Origin: Mycobacterium sp. 1554424.7
GTDB taxonomy: Bacteria; Actinomycetota; Actinomycetes; Mycobacteriales; Mycobacteriaceae
Direction: 5' to 3'
Length of the DNA: 64,000 nucleotides
NCBI RefSeq assembly: GCF_001665295.1
Contig: NZ_LZSE01000129.1
Location: 1-64,000 of the forward strand
Shown: piece after piece, positions 11,337 to 22,113 of the stretch
Layout of the letters: every line of letters begins with the position of its first letter
How positions within the stretch are numbered: the stretch's first letter is position 1
Position numbers and translations under genes: made by a program
Notes under the pieces: generated by a model
What the model was told of the DNA's origin: nothing
What the model saw: the letters and a program-made list of their open reading frames with translations, nothing else
Databases searched by the model: none

Positions 11337-12089
11337 ATGAGCAGCAAGATCAGCACGCCCACCAACCCGGAGCCCGAGGCGATAGCGCCCGGCAATCCCG
11401 TCGAACAGCTCGTCGAGGGGGCCGTCGAGGCCGTCTCCAAGCCCCGTCTGCGCGGCTGGATCCACTTCTACTCGGCGTGGTTGGCGATCGTCTGCGGCGC
11501 GAGCCTGGTGTCGGTGTCGTGGGCGGTGGCATCCACCCGCGCCGGGTTGACCACGTTCGCCTACGCCCTGGCCACCGTGGCGATGTTCGCGGTCAGCGCC
11601 ACCTACCACCGCGTCAACTGGAAATCCGCCAAGAGCCGCAACCTGATGAAGCGGCTCGACCATTCGATGATCTTCCTGTTCATCGCCGGCAGCTACACGC
11701 CGTTCGCGATGCTGGCGATGCCGCCCGCCGACGGGCGAACCGTGTTGTGGATCGTGTGGGGCGGCGCGCTGGCGGGCATCGTGCTGAAGGTGTGCTGGCC
11801 GACCGCGCCGCGCTGGGTCGGCGTGCCGCTGTACCTGCTGCTGGGTTGGGTGGCGGTCTGGTACGCGCCGACGATCATCCACGTCGCCGGGGTGGCCGCG
11901 ATGGTCCTGCTCGCCGTCGGCGGCGCTTTCTACAGCATCGGCGGGCTGCTCTACGGGCTGCGCTGGCCGGACCCGTGGCCGAAGACGTTCGGCTATCACG
12001 AGTTCTTCCACGCCTTCACGGCGATCGCGGCGATCCTGCACTACATCGCGATGTGGTTCGCCGTCTTCTACGTCGGCAACCCCGCCTAG
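11337..12089 (+). CDS. Hemolysin III / PAQR-family membrane protein
   Basis: 250 residues. A polar N-terminus of about 45 residues precedes seven transmembrane helices. PAQR/HlyIII signature residues include ATYHRVNW (Ser/Asp/His metal-site helix), [17 protein letters not shown] and the C-terminal [19 protein letters not shown] with two histidines. The family is a predicted zinc-dependent hydrolase fold in the membrane; cytolytic activity is not implied. It corresponds to the protein I recall as Rv1085c. Its stop overlaps the convergent isomerase gene by four bases. Confidence 0.9.
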   Translation: MSSKISTPTNPEPEAIAPGNPVEQLVEGAVEAVSKPRLRGWIHFYSAWLAIVCGASLVSVSWAVASTRAGLTTFAYALATVAMFAVSATYHRVNWKSAKSRNLMKRLDHSMIFLFIAGSYTPFAMLAMPPADGRTVLWIVWGGALAGIVLKVCWPTAPRWVGVPLYLLLGWVAVWYAPTIIHVAGVAAMVLLAVGGAFYSIGGLLYGLRWPDPWPKTFGYHEFFHAFTAIAAILHYIAMWFAVFYVGNPA

Positions 12090-12469
12090 AGCTGTTTCAC
12101 GTCGTCCGCCGACCAGTAGGCCTTCATCGCGGTGACCTTGCCGCGGTCGTCGAACACCATCACGTCGATCGGCTCGATCACCATCCGGTGCTCCCCCGCG
12201 GTCACGGTGATGCGGAACTGGAACGCCGCCTCGTTGCCGGCCACCCGCAGCGACACCAGCTCGCATTCGCGCTGCACGTCGCCGACCGCGGAGTAGAAGC
12301 CGTGGATCGCCTGGCGGCCGATGTGCACCTCGCCCCCGACCGGGTCCTCGACGGTCGCGTCGTCGGCGTACAGCTCCACGAGGTCGTCGGCGCTGCCCTT
12401 GGCGACCAGCTCGATGTAGCGGTTGACGGTGTCCGTGATCGCTTGGACCCGGTCCGAGGCGTTTGGCAT
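12086..12469 (-). CDS. Ketosteroid isomerase homologue with intact catalytic residues
   Basis: 127 residues from the ATG at 12469 ([15 protein letters not shown]); an alternative start at 12508 would overlap the upstream gene. It has an NTF2-like cone fold and aligns closely with classical bacterial delta-5-3-ketosteroid isomerases, which are about 125 residues. Tyr18 (VNRY), Asp42 (TVEDPVG) and Asp102 (IEPIDVMVF) correspond to Tyr14, Asp38 and Asp99 of the Comamonas enzyme. The expected reaction is isomerisation of 3-oxo-delta-5 to delta-4 steroids, fitting mycobacterial sterol use, although the substrate is inferred. The gene lies 22 bases after the stop of the YyaL-type gene on the same strand and may be co-transcribed with it. 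Confidence 0.82.
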   Translation of the reverse strand: MPNASDRVQAITDTVNRYIELVAKGSADDLVELYADDATVEDPVGGEVHIGRQAIHGFYSAVGDVQRECELVSLRVAGNEAAFQFRITVTAGEHRMVIEPIDVMVFDDRGKVTAMKAYWSADDVKQL

Positions 12470-12491
12470 GGCACGCAGGGTAGCCTCCGGG

Positions 12492-14493
<2,002 letters not shown>

Positions 14494-14507
<14 letters not shown>

Positions 14508-14760
14508 CGCCGTGTCTCGGTTGGTCAGGGTTTTCGCCAACCGTGTCGGTGCCCTCGTCGGCGGCCTGATCGGGCTCGGGGTGCTCCGGGTCGAACGTCT
14601 TCGGGACCTTTTTCAGCTGCCGGTTCATCGATCGCAGCAGGAACAGGGTCGCGACCAGCAGCAGCACGACAACCAGCAGCCCGACCGGGCTGGCCTTGCC
14701 AAAGTCGGGCCCGTGGTTGTGGGGGGCGTCGGCGATCACCCAGAGCAGATGGTGGGTCAC
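14494..14760 (-). CDS. Small single-pass membrane protein of the mca operon
   Basis: 88 residues from a GTG at 14760 that overlaps the mca stop (GTGA). One hydrophobic helix ([19 protein letters not shown]) is followed by a basic stretch ([14 protein letters not shown]) and an acidic, proline-containing tail. Length and position match the protein I recall as Rv1083. No enzymatic motif. Overlap with mca upstream and the thioredoxin gene downstream indicates translational coupling of all three. Confidence 0.83.
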
Positions 14761-15629
14761 CCGTCGTCCTCGATCCCCGCGAACAGGTCGTCCTCGGGCA
14801 GCTTGACCGGCACGCGGGAGCGGGCCAACTCGAATTCCTCCGTCGGCCAGAGCCGCTGCTGCCATTCGATGGGAGCGGCGAAGAATTCGGCGTTCGGGTC
14901 GATCTGGGTGGCGTGCGCGCGCAGGGCGTCGTCGCGCTGGCTGAAGTACGCCGAGCACTCGACCCGTGTCGTCACCCGGGACTCGAACGGGTCGTGCTCG
15001 GGATCCCAGTGCTTGAGCCACTTTTGGAAGGGCCCCTCCTGGCCGCGCTTGACGAATTCGTCGTGCAGCAGCTGCATCCGCGCCCGCAGGAAGCCGTGGT
15101 TGTAGTAGAGCTTGGACACCGTCCACGGTTCGCCGGCGTCCGGGAAGCGGGCGTAGTCGCCGGCGGCCTCGAAGGCGCCGACCGAAACCTGGTGGCAGCG
15201 AATGTGGTCGGGGTGCGGGTAGCCGCCGTTCTCGTCGTAGGTGGTCATCACGTGGGGCCGGAACTCGCGGACCACGCGCACCAGCGCCCCGACGGACTCC
15301 TCGAGCGGCACCAGCGCGAAGCAGCCCTCGGGCAGGGGCGGCGGCGGATCGCCCTGGGGTAGGCCAGAGTCGACGAAACCGAGCCACGTGTGCTCCACGC
15401 CGAGGATCTCCGCCGCCTTCGCCATCTCGTCGCGGCGGATTTCCGCCATGTGCTCCAGCACGTCCGGCAGGTCCATCGCCGGGTTGAGAATCTCGCCGCG
15501 CTCGCCGCCGGTCAGCGTCACCACCAACACCCGGTGACCCTCGTCGGCGTAGCGGGCAAGGGTGGCCGCACCTTTGCTCGACTCGTCGTCCGGGTGGGCG
15601 TGCACCGCCATCAACCGCAGTTCGCTCAC
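14757..15629 (-). CDS. mca: Mycothiol S-conjugate amidase
   Basis: 290 residues, LmbE/PIG-L metal-dependent deacetylase family. Zinc ligands are visible as AHPDDES (His12, Asp15) and HPDH (His142); GGERGE and [12 protein letters not shown] are family motifs. The enzyme cleaves mycothiol S-conjugates of electrophiles or drugs to glucosaminyl inositol plus a mercapturic acid for export, in the cytosol. The paralogue MshB is shorter; [15 protein letters not shown] near the C-terminus and the 290-residue length fit Mca. First gene of a coupled three-gene operon. Confidence 0.94.
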   Translation of the reverse strand: MSELRLMAVHAHPDDESSKGAATLARYADEGHRVLVVTLTGGERGEILNPAMDLPDVLEHMAEIRRDEMAKAAEILGVEHTWLGFVDSGLPQGDPPPPLPEGCFALVPLEESVGALVRVVREFRPHVMTTYDENGGYPHPDHIRCHQVSVGAFEAAGDYARFPDAGEPWTVSKLYYNHGFLRARMQLLHDEFVKRGQEGPFQKWLKHWDPEHDPFESRVTTRVECSAYFSQRDDALRAHATQIDPNAEFFAAPIEWQQRLWPTEEFELARSRVPVKLPEDDLFAGIEDDG

Positions 15630-15771
15630 GTGCCCCCTCTACTTGTCCGAGTCGGTTCGCCGGTCGCCCCTGATGGGCTAGAAGTGCTAGAAGCGACCTT
15701 ATAATTCCAGTTCCGATCGTTGCATCCTGTCGGCCGGCGGCCGGCAGCCCACCGTCCAGGCATACCCAGGC

Positions 15772-16206
15772 ATGACCGAAACTCCCCTTCCGCGCCCCGA
15801 GGCCCGCTACGGGCGGGCGCGACTGTCGCGCGTATCCCGGCGCCGCGTGGCCATCGGGTTGGCCGTCCTGGCCGTTGCCGCCGGCGTCGTCGTCGCGGTC
15901 GTCGGCTACCAGCGGCTCGGGACCAGTGACGTCTCGGGCTCGCTGGCCGGCTACCAGGTGATCGACAACGAGACGGCGTCGGTAACGATCAGCGTGACGC
16001 GATCCGACCCGTCGCGCCCGGTCGACTGCATCGTGCGGGTCCGGGCCAAGGACGGCGGCGAGACCGGCAGGCGCGAAGTGCTGGTGCCGCCGTCCGACCA
16101 GGCCACCGTGCAGGTGACCACCACAGTGAAATCCGTCCGGCCGCCGGTGATGGCCGACATCTACGGTTGCGGCACCGACGTGCCCGGCTACCTGCGCCCG
16201 GCCTGA
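15772..16206 (+). CDS. DUF4307 single-pass membrane protein
   Basis: 144 residues. A basic cytoplasmic N-terminus (RYGRARLSRVSRRR) and one hydrophobic helix (VAIGLAVLAVAAGVVVAVVGY) are followed by an extracytoplasmic domain of about 95 residues with two cysteines (DCIVRVRAK and YGCGTDV) that may pair. This is the DUF4307 layout and corresponds to the protein I recall as Rv1081c, divergent from mca and upstream of greA. Function unknown. Confidence 0.85.
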   Translation: MTETPLPRPEARYGRARLSRVSRRRVAIGLAVLAVAAGVVVAVVGYQRLGTSDVSGSLAGYQVIDNETASVTISVTRSDPSRPVDCIVRVRAKDGGETGRREVLVPPSDQATVQVTTTVKSVRPPVMADIYGCGTDVPGYLRPA

Positions 16207-16431
16207 CCGTCGACAAAGACGAACGGCGAATATTGGGTCATCATCTGTTTGCGCGGTGGTAACATGGATGAATGCACGGTTCCCCCAGGGACCGTGTATT
16301 GCTGCATTAGAGGCCGTCGGAAGAAACGGAGCGGCGGTAGGCGGGGCGGGACCCGAATACCCCCGGCAGCGGGGTGCAAAAACTTTACGCGGATACGCGA
16401 AACGAGAAAGAAATACGAGGAGCACGACGAG

Positions 16432-16926
16432 ATGACGGATACTCAGGTGACCTGGTTGACCCAGGAGTCACATGACCGACTCAAGGCCGAGCTCGACCAG
16501 TTGATCGCGAATCGTCCGATCATCGCCGCGGAGATCAACGACCGCCGCGAGGAGGGCGACCTCCGTGAGAACGGCGGCTACCACGCCGCCCGCGAAGAGC
16601 AAGGCCAGCAGGAGGCCCGCATCCGCCAATTGCAGGACCTGCTCAACAACGCCAAGGTCGGCGAGGCGCCCAAGCAGTCCGGCGTCGCGCTGCCCGGCTC
16701 GGTGGTCAAGGTCTACTACAACGGCGACAAGTCCGACAGCGAGACGTTTTTGATCGCCACCCGCCAGGAGGGCGTCAACGACGGCAAGCTCGAGGTGTAC
16801 TCGCCGAACTCACCGCTGGGCGGCGCCCTGATCGACGCCAAGGTCGGCGAGACCCGCAGCTACCAGGTGCCCAACGGCAACACCGTCGAGGTCACCCTGG
16901 TCAGCGCGGAGCCGTACCACTCCTGA
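16432..16926 (+). CDS. greA: Transcription elongation factor GreA
   Basis: 164 residues from the ATG at 16432, preceded by an AGGAG ribosome binding site; an in-frame frame from 16249 crosses the leader and is not coding. The N-terminal coiled coil carries the acidic tip ([17 protein letters not shown]) that enters the RNA polymerase secondary channel and promotes cleavage of backtracked RNA. The C-terminal FKBP-like domain follows ([23 protein letters not shown] split across 120-150). It has a 225-base leader and a shared terminator with metB. Confidence 0.96.
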   Translation: MTDTQVTWLTQESHDRLKAELDQLIANRPIIAAEINDRREEGDLRENGGYHAAREEQGQQEARIRQLQDLLNNAKVGEAPKQSGVALPGSVVKVYYNGDKSDSETFLIATRQEGVNDGKLEVYSPNSPLGGALIDAKVGETRSYQVPNGNTVEVTLVSAEPYHS

Positions 16927-16932
16927 TCTGCG

Positions 16933-16992
16933 GCGAGCAGTCGCAAAAGCCCCTCACGCGCGGCGTGTCGGGGGTCTTTTGCGTCTGCTCGC
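16933..16992. terminator. Bidirectional terminator between greA and metB
   Basis: A long imperfect inverted repeat: GCGAGCAG at 16933-16940 pairs with CTGCTCGC at 16985-16992. Inside it, CGCAAAAGCCCC pairs with GGGGTCTTTTGCG (one bulge). The A-run and T-run give each strand a U-rich segment, so it can end both greA (+) and metB (-). The outer arm sequence recurs in the hairpin at 37121-37182. Confidence 0.75.
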
Positions 16993-17012
16993 GGTACTAG
17001 CTGTTCGCCCTA

Positions 17013-18167
17013 TTAAGCCAGCGCCTGTTCGAGGTCGGCCAGCAGGTCGGCCTCGTCCTCGATGCCGACCGAAAGCCGCACCAGGTCGTCGGGCACTTCC
17101 AGTTGCGAACCGGCCGTCGACGCGTGCGTCATGGCGCTGGGCAGCTCGATCAGCGACTCGACGCCACCCAGCGACTCGGCCAAGATGAACACCTCGGTCC
17201 GGGCGCACAATTGCTCGGCGGCGCGACGGCCCCCGCGCATGCGCACCGAGACCATGCCGCCGAAGTCGCGCATCTGCCGTGCGGCGATTTCGTGGCCGGG
17301 GTGACCGGGCAGGCCCGGATACAACACCGCGCTCATCGCGGGATGCCCGGCCAGGAATTCCGCGACCGCGCAAGCGTTTTCGCTGTGCCGCTGCATCCGC
17401 AGCACCAGCGTCTTCAGGCCGCGCATCGTCAGGTAGGCGTCGAAGGGGCCGGGCACCGCGCCGGCGCCGTTCTGCAGGAAGGCGAACGCGCCGTCCAACT
17501 CCGGGTCGTTGGTGATCAGCGCGCCGCCCACCACGTCGGAGTGCCCGCCGATGTACTTGGTGGTCGAGTGCAGCACCACGTCGGCGCCCAGCGTCAGCGG
17601 CTGCTGCAGCGCCGGGGACGCGAAGGTGTTGTCCACCAACACCTTTGCGCGGGCTCCGTTACCGAGTTCCGCGATCGCGGCGATGTCGGCGATGGTCAGC
17701 AGCGGGTTGGTCGGCGTTTCCACCCACACCAGCCGGGTCCGCGGCGTGATCGCGGCGGCGACCGCGTCCAGGTCGGACAGCGCCACCGGCGTGTACTCGA
17801 CGTTCCACTTGGTGAACACCTTGTCGATCAGCCGGAAGGTGCCGCCGTAGGCGTCGTTGGGGATGACGACGTGGTCGCCGGGCCGCAGCATGGCGCGCAG
17901 GGCGCAGTCGGTGGCGGCCATCCCGGAGCCGAACGCCCGCGCGAAGGCGCCCTCCTCGACGGCCGCCAGCGAGGCCTCGAGCGCGGCCCGCGTCGGGTTG
18001 CCCGTGCGCGCGTACTCGAATCCGGCGCGCAGGCCGCCGACGCCGTCCTGGGCGAACGTGCTGCTGGCGTAGACCGGGGCGTTCACCGCCCCGGTCGCCG
18101 GGTCCGGGCGGTAGCCGGCGTGGATGGCTTTGGTGGCCAACCCCTTGAATGCGTGTTCCTCGGTCAT
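17013..18167 (-). CDS. metB: Cystathionine gamma-synthase
   Basis: 384 residues, Cys/Met metabolism PLP enzyme family. Features are YARTGNPTRAALE, the phosphate loop FGSGMAATD, WVETPTNPLL, the PLP-lysine segment VVLHSTTKYIGGHSD, and the C-terminal SLGGVESLIELPSAMTH. The expected reaction joins an O-acylhomoserine to cysteine to give cystathionine. With cbs nearby it could also take part in reverse transsulfuration as a lyase; the sequence alone does not separate synthase from lyase. Starts ATG at 18167. Confidence 0.92.
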   Translation of the reverse strand: MTEEHAFKGLATKAIHAGYRPDPATGAVNAPVYASSTFAQDGVGGLRAGFEYARTGNPTRAALEASLAAVEEGAFARAFGSGMAATDCALRAMLRPGDHVVIPNDAYGGTFRLIDKVFTKWNVEYTPVALSDLDAVAAAITPRTRLVWVETPTNPLLTIADIAAIAELGNGARAKVLVDNTFASPALQQPLTLGADVVLHSTTKYIGGHSDVVGGALITNDPELDGAFAFLQNGAGAVPGPFDAYLTMRGLKTLVLRMQRHSENACAVAEFLAGHPAMSAVLYPGLPGHPGHEIAARQMRDFGGMVSVRMRGGRRAAEQLCARTEVFILAESLGGVESLIELPSAMTHASTAGSQLEVPDDLVRLSVGIEDEADLLADLEQALA

Positions 18168-18264
18168 CGACGCTCAGCCTAATGACAGCCTCCGGCGGGC
18201 ATGAAAATCGGTGGCGCGGGTACTCGCCGTCGTCCCCACGCGATAACCAGCCAGGGAGACTGCC

Positions 18265-18609
18265 CTGCCCGTCAACAGCGCCACTCCGACGGAACTGTCC
18301 CTTTTCGATCGCTGGGCGACCTATACGGGCGAATGGGTTTCCAGGCCTTCGTTTTTCGTGACCTGCGTGCTGGTCGTGGTCGCGTGGATCCCCACCATTT
18401 GGCTGCTGCCCACGGTCGATACCTGGCAACTGGTCATCAACACCGTCACCAACATCATCACGTTTCTGCTCGTCGCGTTGCTGCAGAACACCCAGTCACG
18501 CAGCAATCGCGCCGTGCGGCACAAGCTCGACGCGATCGCCGACGCGCTGGGTTGCCTGACGGGCGAACTGGACGATGAGCGTTCGAAACGACGGATCGGC
18601 TCAGCCTGA
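18265..18609 (+). CDS. Low-affinity iron permease-family small membrane protein, probable CTG start
   Basis: 114 residues if translation starts at CTG 18265, seven bases after an AGGGAG ribosome binding site (18253-18258). No ATG, GTG or TTG occurs in frame between the stop at 18244 and GTG 18358, and starting at 18358 would remove the family-typical LFDRWATYTGEW segment. Two transmembrane helices (FFVTCVLVVVAWIPTIWLL and WQLVINTVTNIITFLLVALL) are followed by QNTQSRSNRAVRHKLDAIADALG, the Iron_permease (FET4-like) signature. Actual iron transport by these short bacterial members is unproven. Convergent with pra. Confidence 0.7.
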   Translation: MPVNSATPTELSLFDRWATYTGEWVSRPSFFVTCVLVVVAWIPTIWLLPTVDTWQLVINTVTNIITFLLVALLQNTQSRSNRAVRHKLDAIADALGCLTGELDDERSKRRIGSA

Positions 18610-18621
18610 TCCGGAAGCCGC

Positions 18622-19263
18622 TCAGGCCTCTTCGATCGGCAGGCACACCGTCGTCATGATCTTGTCCGCCAACGTTTGCCGCTTGGCGTCCCACAGCGGG
18701 AACAGGTAGCCGAGGCCGCAGATGAGGGAGTCGACGAAGTGCGCGATCTGGCGCACCACCGACATCGCGAAGCCGAGCGGCTGGCCGGTGACCTCGCTGA
18801 CCACCTTGAACTTCATCACCGACTTGCCGATGCTCGAGCCCGTGATGCCCTGGCGGTAGCCGTAGTTCCAGACCAGGTAGCCCACCGCGGCCAGCCACGC
18901 CAACCAGAACGCGAGCGTGCCGATGCCGCTGGGCTGGTTGACGCAGTACTGGTTGACGCTGTACTGCGTGATGTCGCTGACGCACGACTGTTGGGTGGTG
19001 AGGGCCTGGATGACCGCGCCGATACCGATCAGCAAGCCGGCCGGGATGTTGTCGATGAGGTACGCCAGCACCCGGGTGACCCACGGGGTGTAGGACTCCG
19101 TCGGCAGGGCGCGGATCGCCGGCCCGGGCGGGGGTGGCGCGTACCCGCCCGACGACGGCGGCGGCGGCGGGTAGGAACCGCCGGGCGGCGGCGGAGGGGG
19201 TTCTTGGCCACCGGCCCCTGGGGGTGGCGGGAACGACTCGCCGGGCGACGGTTGATCGGACAT
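18622..19263 (-). CDS. pra: Proline-rich RDD-domain membrane protein (Pra homologue)
   Basis: 213 residues from the ATG at 19263, seven bases after GGAGGG; a TTG two codons upstream is less likely. Residues 1-50 are repeats rich in proline, glycine and serine (PPPPPPGGSYPPPPP). An RDD transmembrane domain follows with three to four helices (LAYLIDNIPAGLLIGIG, WLAWLAAVGYLVWNYGY) and the GSSIGKSVMKFKVV and VDSLICGLGYLFPLWD motifs. Corresponds to the proline-rich antigen homologue I recall as Rv1078. Same strand as and downstream of cbs. Confidence 0.86.
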   Translation of the reverse strand: MSDQPSPGESFPPPPGAGGQEPPPPPPGGSYPPPPPSSGGYAPPPPGPAIRALPTESYTPWVTRVLAYLIDNIPAGLLIGIGAVIQALTTQQSCVSDITQYSVNQYCVNQPSGIGTLAFWLAWLAAVGYLVWNYGYRQGITGSSIGKSVMKFKVVSEVTGQPLGFAMSVVRQIAHFVDSLICGLGYLFPLWDAKRQTLADKIMTTVCLPIEEA

Positions 19264-19355
19264 GGGCAACCCTCCACTGCGTTAGCTGAACCAGGCCGAA
19301 TCACAGTACCTGCCGGGCCCCGCGAAGCGGTATAAGCGAGATTTGCGGCGCCCCG

Positions 19356-20762
19356 CTAACGCCGGGCCGTCGCTCCGCGGGGCGGCTCCGACAGGAAGCC
19401 CAACAGGTCGTACCGGGTGATCACGCCGACCGGTTTGCCCTTCTCCACCACCATCAGCGCGTCCCAGTCGCGCAGCGCCTTGCCGGCGGCGCTGACCAGC
19501 TCGCCGGCGCCGATCATCGGCAGTGGCGGGCTCATGTGCAGCGCGACGGCGTCGGCCAGCTTGGCCCGGCCCTCGAAGACGGCCGACAGTAGCTCGCGTT
19601 CGGACACGCTGCCGGCGACCTCCCCCGCCATCACCGGCGGCTCGGCGCCGACCACGGGCATCTGCGAAACGCCGTACTCGCGCAGAATGCCGATGGCGTC
19701 GCGCACCGTCTCGGACGGATGGGTGTGCACCAGGTCGGGCAACTCACCGGATTTGCGGCGCAGCACATCGCCGACGCTGAACTCCTCGGTCGACCCGTCG
19801 AGGCGCCCGCGCAGGAACCCGTACGACGACATCCAGGCGTCGTTGAAGATCTTCGCCATGTAGCCGCGCCCGCCGTCGGGCAGCAGGACCACGACCAGCG
19901 CGTCGGGTCCGGCCTGCTCGGCAACCTTGAGTGCGGCGACCACCGCCATCCCGCACGACCCGCCGACCAGCATCGCCTCCTCGCGGGCCAGCCGCCGCGT
20001 CATATTGAACGAGTCGGAGTCCGAAACCGCAATGATCTCGTCGGGCACCGTGCGGTCGTAGGCTTCCGGCCAGAAGTCCTCGCCGACGCCCTCGACAAGA
20101 TAGGGCCGACCGCTGCCGCCCGAGTACACCGAGCCTTCCGGGTCGGCGCCGATGACCTTGACCCGGCCACCGGACACCTCCTTGAGGTAGCGGCCGGCGC
20201 CGGTGATCGTCCCGCCGGTGCCGATGCCGGCGACGAAATGGGTGATCTTGCCGTCGGTGTCGGCCCAGATCTCCGGCCCGGTCGTCGCGTAGTGGCTGGC
20301 CGGACCCTCCGGGTTGGCGTACTGGTCGGGCTTCCAGGCCCCTTCGATTTCGCGGGTCAGCCTGTCCGAGACGCTGTAGTAGCTGTCCGGGTGATCCGGC
20401 GGCACCGCCGTCGGGCACACGACCACCTCCGCGCCGTACGCGAGCAGCACGTTGCGTTTGTCCTCGCCGACCTTGTCGGGGCAGACGAACACGCACTTGT
20501 ACCCGCGCCGCTGAGCGACCAGGGCGAGGCCGACACCGGTGTTGCCCGACGTGGGTTCGACGATGGTGCCGCCGGGCTTGAGCTGCCCGCTGGCCTCGGC
20601 CGCGTCGATCATCCGCACCGCGATCCGGTCTTTCGAGCTGCCACCGGGGTTGAGGTATTCGACCTTGGCCGCCACCGTGCCCGCCCCGTCCGGGATGACG
20701 GAGTTCAGCCGAACGAGCGGCGTTCCACCGATGAGGTCACTGATGTGCTGCGCGATCCGCAT
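19356..20762 (-). CDS. cbs: Cystathionine beta-synthase
   Basis: 468 residues. The fold-type II PLP domain (1-330) has the lysine motif NPGGSSKDRIA, EPTSGNTGVG and the GTGGTITGAG phosphate loop. The last 130 residues form two CBS domains (around LVHTHPSETVRDAIGILREYGVSQMPVV and LSAAGKALRDWDALMVVEKGKPVGVITRYDLL, split here) that bind adenosyl ligands in this family. It condenses serine and homocysteine to cystathionine, feeding metB-type enzymes two genes away. No N-terminal heme domain, as usual for bacterial forms. Start ATG at 20762. Confidence 0.93.
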   Translation of the reverse strand: MRIAQHISDLIGGTPLVRLNSVIPDGAGTVAAKVEYLNPGGSSKDRIAVRMIDAAEASGQLKPGGTIVEPTSGNTGVGLALVAQRRGYKCVFVCPDKVGEDKRNVLLAYGAEVVVCPTAVPPDHPDSYYSVSDRLTREIEGAWKPDQYANPEGPASHYATTGPEIWADTDGKITHFVAGIGTGGTITGAGRYLKEVSGGRVKVIGADPEGSVYSGGSGRPYLVEGVGEDFWPEAYDRTVPDEIIAVSDSDSFNMTRRLAREEAMLVGGSCGMAVVAALKVAEQAGPDALVVVLLPDGGRGYMAKIFNDAWMSSYGFLRGRLDGSTEEFSVGDVLRRKSGELPDLVHTHPSETVRDAIGILREYGVSQMPVVGAEPPVMAGEVAGSVSERELLSAVFEGRAKLADAVALHMSPPLPMIGAGELVSAAGKALRDWDALMVVEKGKPVGVITRYDLLGFLSEPPRGATARR

Positions 20763-20802
20763 GTGTTCATCGTCTCAGGCGGTCTGGCGCGGCGCACACG
20801 CG

Positions 20803-21882
20803 CTAGCCGGTGGCCTCGCGGATGTAGTCGCCGATTTGGCGCAGCGAACGGACCGCCTCGGGCACCAGCGGCGCGGCCAGTTGGAAGTCGTGGATCTGAC
20901 CGGGCCACACCCGCACCTCGGCCGGCACGCCGACCGCCGCCAACCGCGACGCCGCCAGCTGCGCGTCGTGCAGCAACACCTCGGATCCGGAAACGTGGAT
21001 GAGCGTCCGTGGCAGGCCGGGCTTGATGTGCTCCAAGGGCTCGTAGATCTCTTCAGGTTTGCCGTCGACGACGTTCTTTTCGGCCGCGGTAGCAACCAAC
21101 TCGGCGAGCGCGTCGAAGGCGTTCGCGGGGAACATCGCGTCGCTCTTGATGTTGGGGTGTGCCTGCTTGCATTCCTTTGCTAGCTGCAGCAGTGGCGAGA
21201 TCGCGACCAGCGCCGCCGGCATGTCCGAATCGCCGTGCGCTTCCTCCTGGAGGCGCTGCGCCAGCGCCAGCGCGAGGTACCCGCCCGCCGAGTCGCCGGC
21301 GAGCACGATCTGGTCCGGCGGGTAGCCGCGCTCGCGCAACCACTGGTAGGCGTCGTGGCAGTCGTCCAGGGCCATCCCGACCGAGTGCTTGGGCAACAGC
21401 CGGTAGTTGACGACCAGCACCGGTGAGTCAGCAAACTTCGACAGCGTCTCGACAAGCCGGCCGTGCGAGTTTGCTCCACAGGTCAAAAACGCGCCGCCGT
21501 GCAAGTAGACGATCACCCGACGGGTGCCGTCCGCGGGCAGCACTCCGGGGGCGCGCACGAGCTGCGCGGAAGCATTGGGCAAGTTCACCGTCTCGCGGAC
21601 GGTGGCGGAAACCGGGAGGATCACCCGGGCCGCGACGTCCATCAGACCCCACGGCCATGGCAGGTTGGGAGCGTGGCTGCCGACGGCCAGGACCGGCCGG
21701 ATCGTGAGCCGCGACGCGAGGTTAGCGACCCGCGCAGCAACGCTGGGGCCGGACTCGAGTACCTCGACCGGCGCGCCGTCGCTGATGGCGAATCTGCGGG
21801 CCTCTACTCTACGGCGCTTGAGGACCTCATGTGGCCGAACGGTATTCCGGGGGGAACCGGATACCTTGCTAGGTGCGGTCAT
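20803..21882 (-). CDS. lipU: HSL-type lipase/esterase LipU
   Basis: 359 residues from the ATG at 21882, eight bases after AGGAAG; a GTG at 21891 is too close to that site. Alpha/beta hydrolase of the hormone-sensitive lipase family with the oxyanion motif YLHGGAF, nucleophile motif GDSAGG, and catalytic His in QIHDF. The Asp is probably in SGSEVLLHD. It would hydrolyse short acyl esters. It is longer than the form I recall for Rv1076 (about 297 residues) because of an extended, basic N-terminus of about 60 residues. Divergent from the GDSL gene. Confidence 0.88.
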   Translation of the reverse strand: MTAPSKVSGSPRNTVRPHEVLKRRRVEARRFAISDGAPVEVLESGPSVAARVANLASRLTIRPVLAVGSHAPNLPWPWGLMDVAARVILPVSATVRETVNLPNASAQLVRAPGVLPADGTRRVIVYLHGGAFLTCGANSHGRLVETLSKFADSPVLVVNYRLLPKHSVGMALDDCHDAYQWLRERGYPPDQIVLAGDSAGGYLALALAQRLQEEAHGDSDMPAALVAISPLLQLAKECKQAHPNIKSDAMFPANAFDALAELVATAAEKNVVDGKPEEIYEPLEHIKPGLPRTLIHVSGSEVLLHDAQLAASRLAAVGVPAEVRVWPGQIHDFQLAAPLVPEAVRSLRQIGDYIREATG

Positions 21883-22113
21883 GCTCAACACTTCCTACGT
21901 CGTTGTAGTCCGATACAGCATGTGACGAGGCGGCCAAGCGTCCGGTTCAGCCCACTTCCCGGGGCGTTCAGCCAACCCCTGAAACTTAGCTTGACAGCCT
22001 TTGCTGAGTAGAACGTTTGAAGAATCTGATTTGATACCACATTTGATTCACAACGTGACCACATTGTTCAGAAGGCGCCCGCGCAAACACTCAAGCGGAT
22101 CTAAACTGGCCCA

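Noticed and set aside
16207-16431. greA leader considered as a riboswitch
   Set aside because: No recognisable aptamer core could be identified; the leader is simply long and purine-rich near the start.
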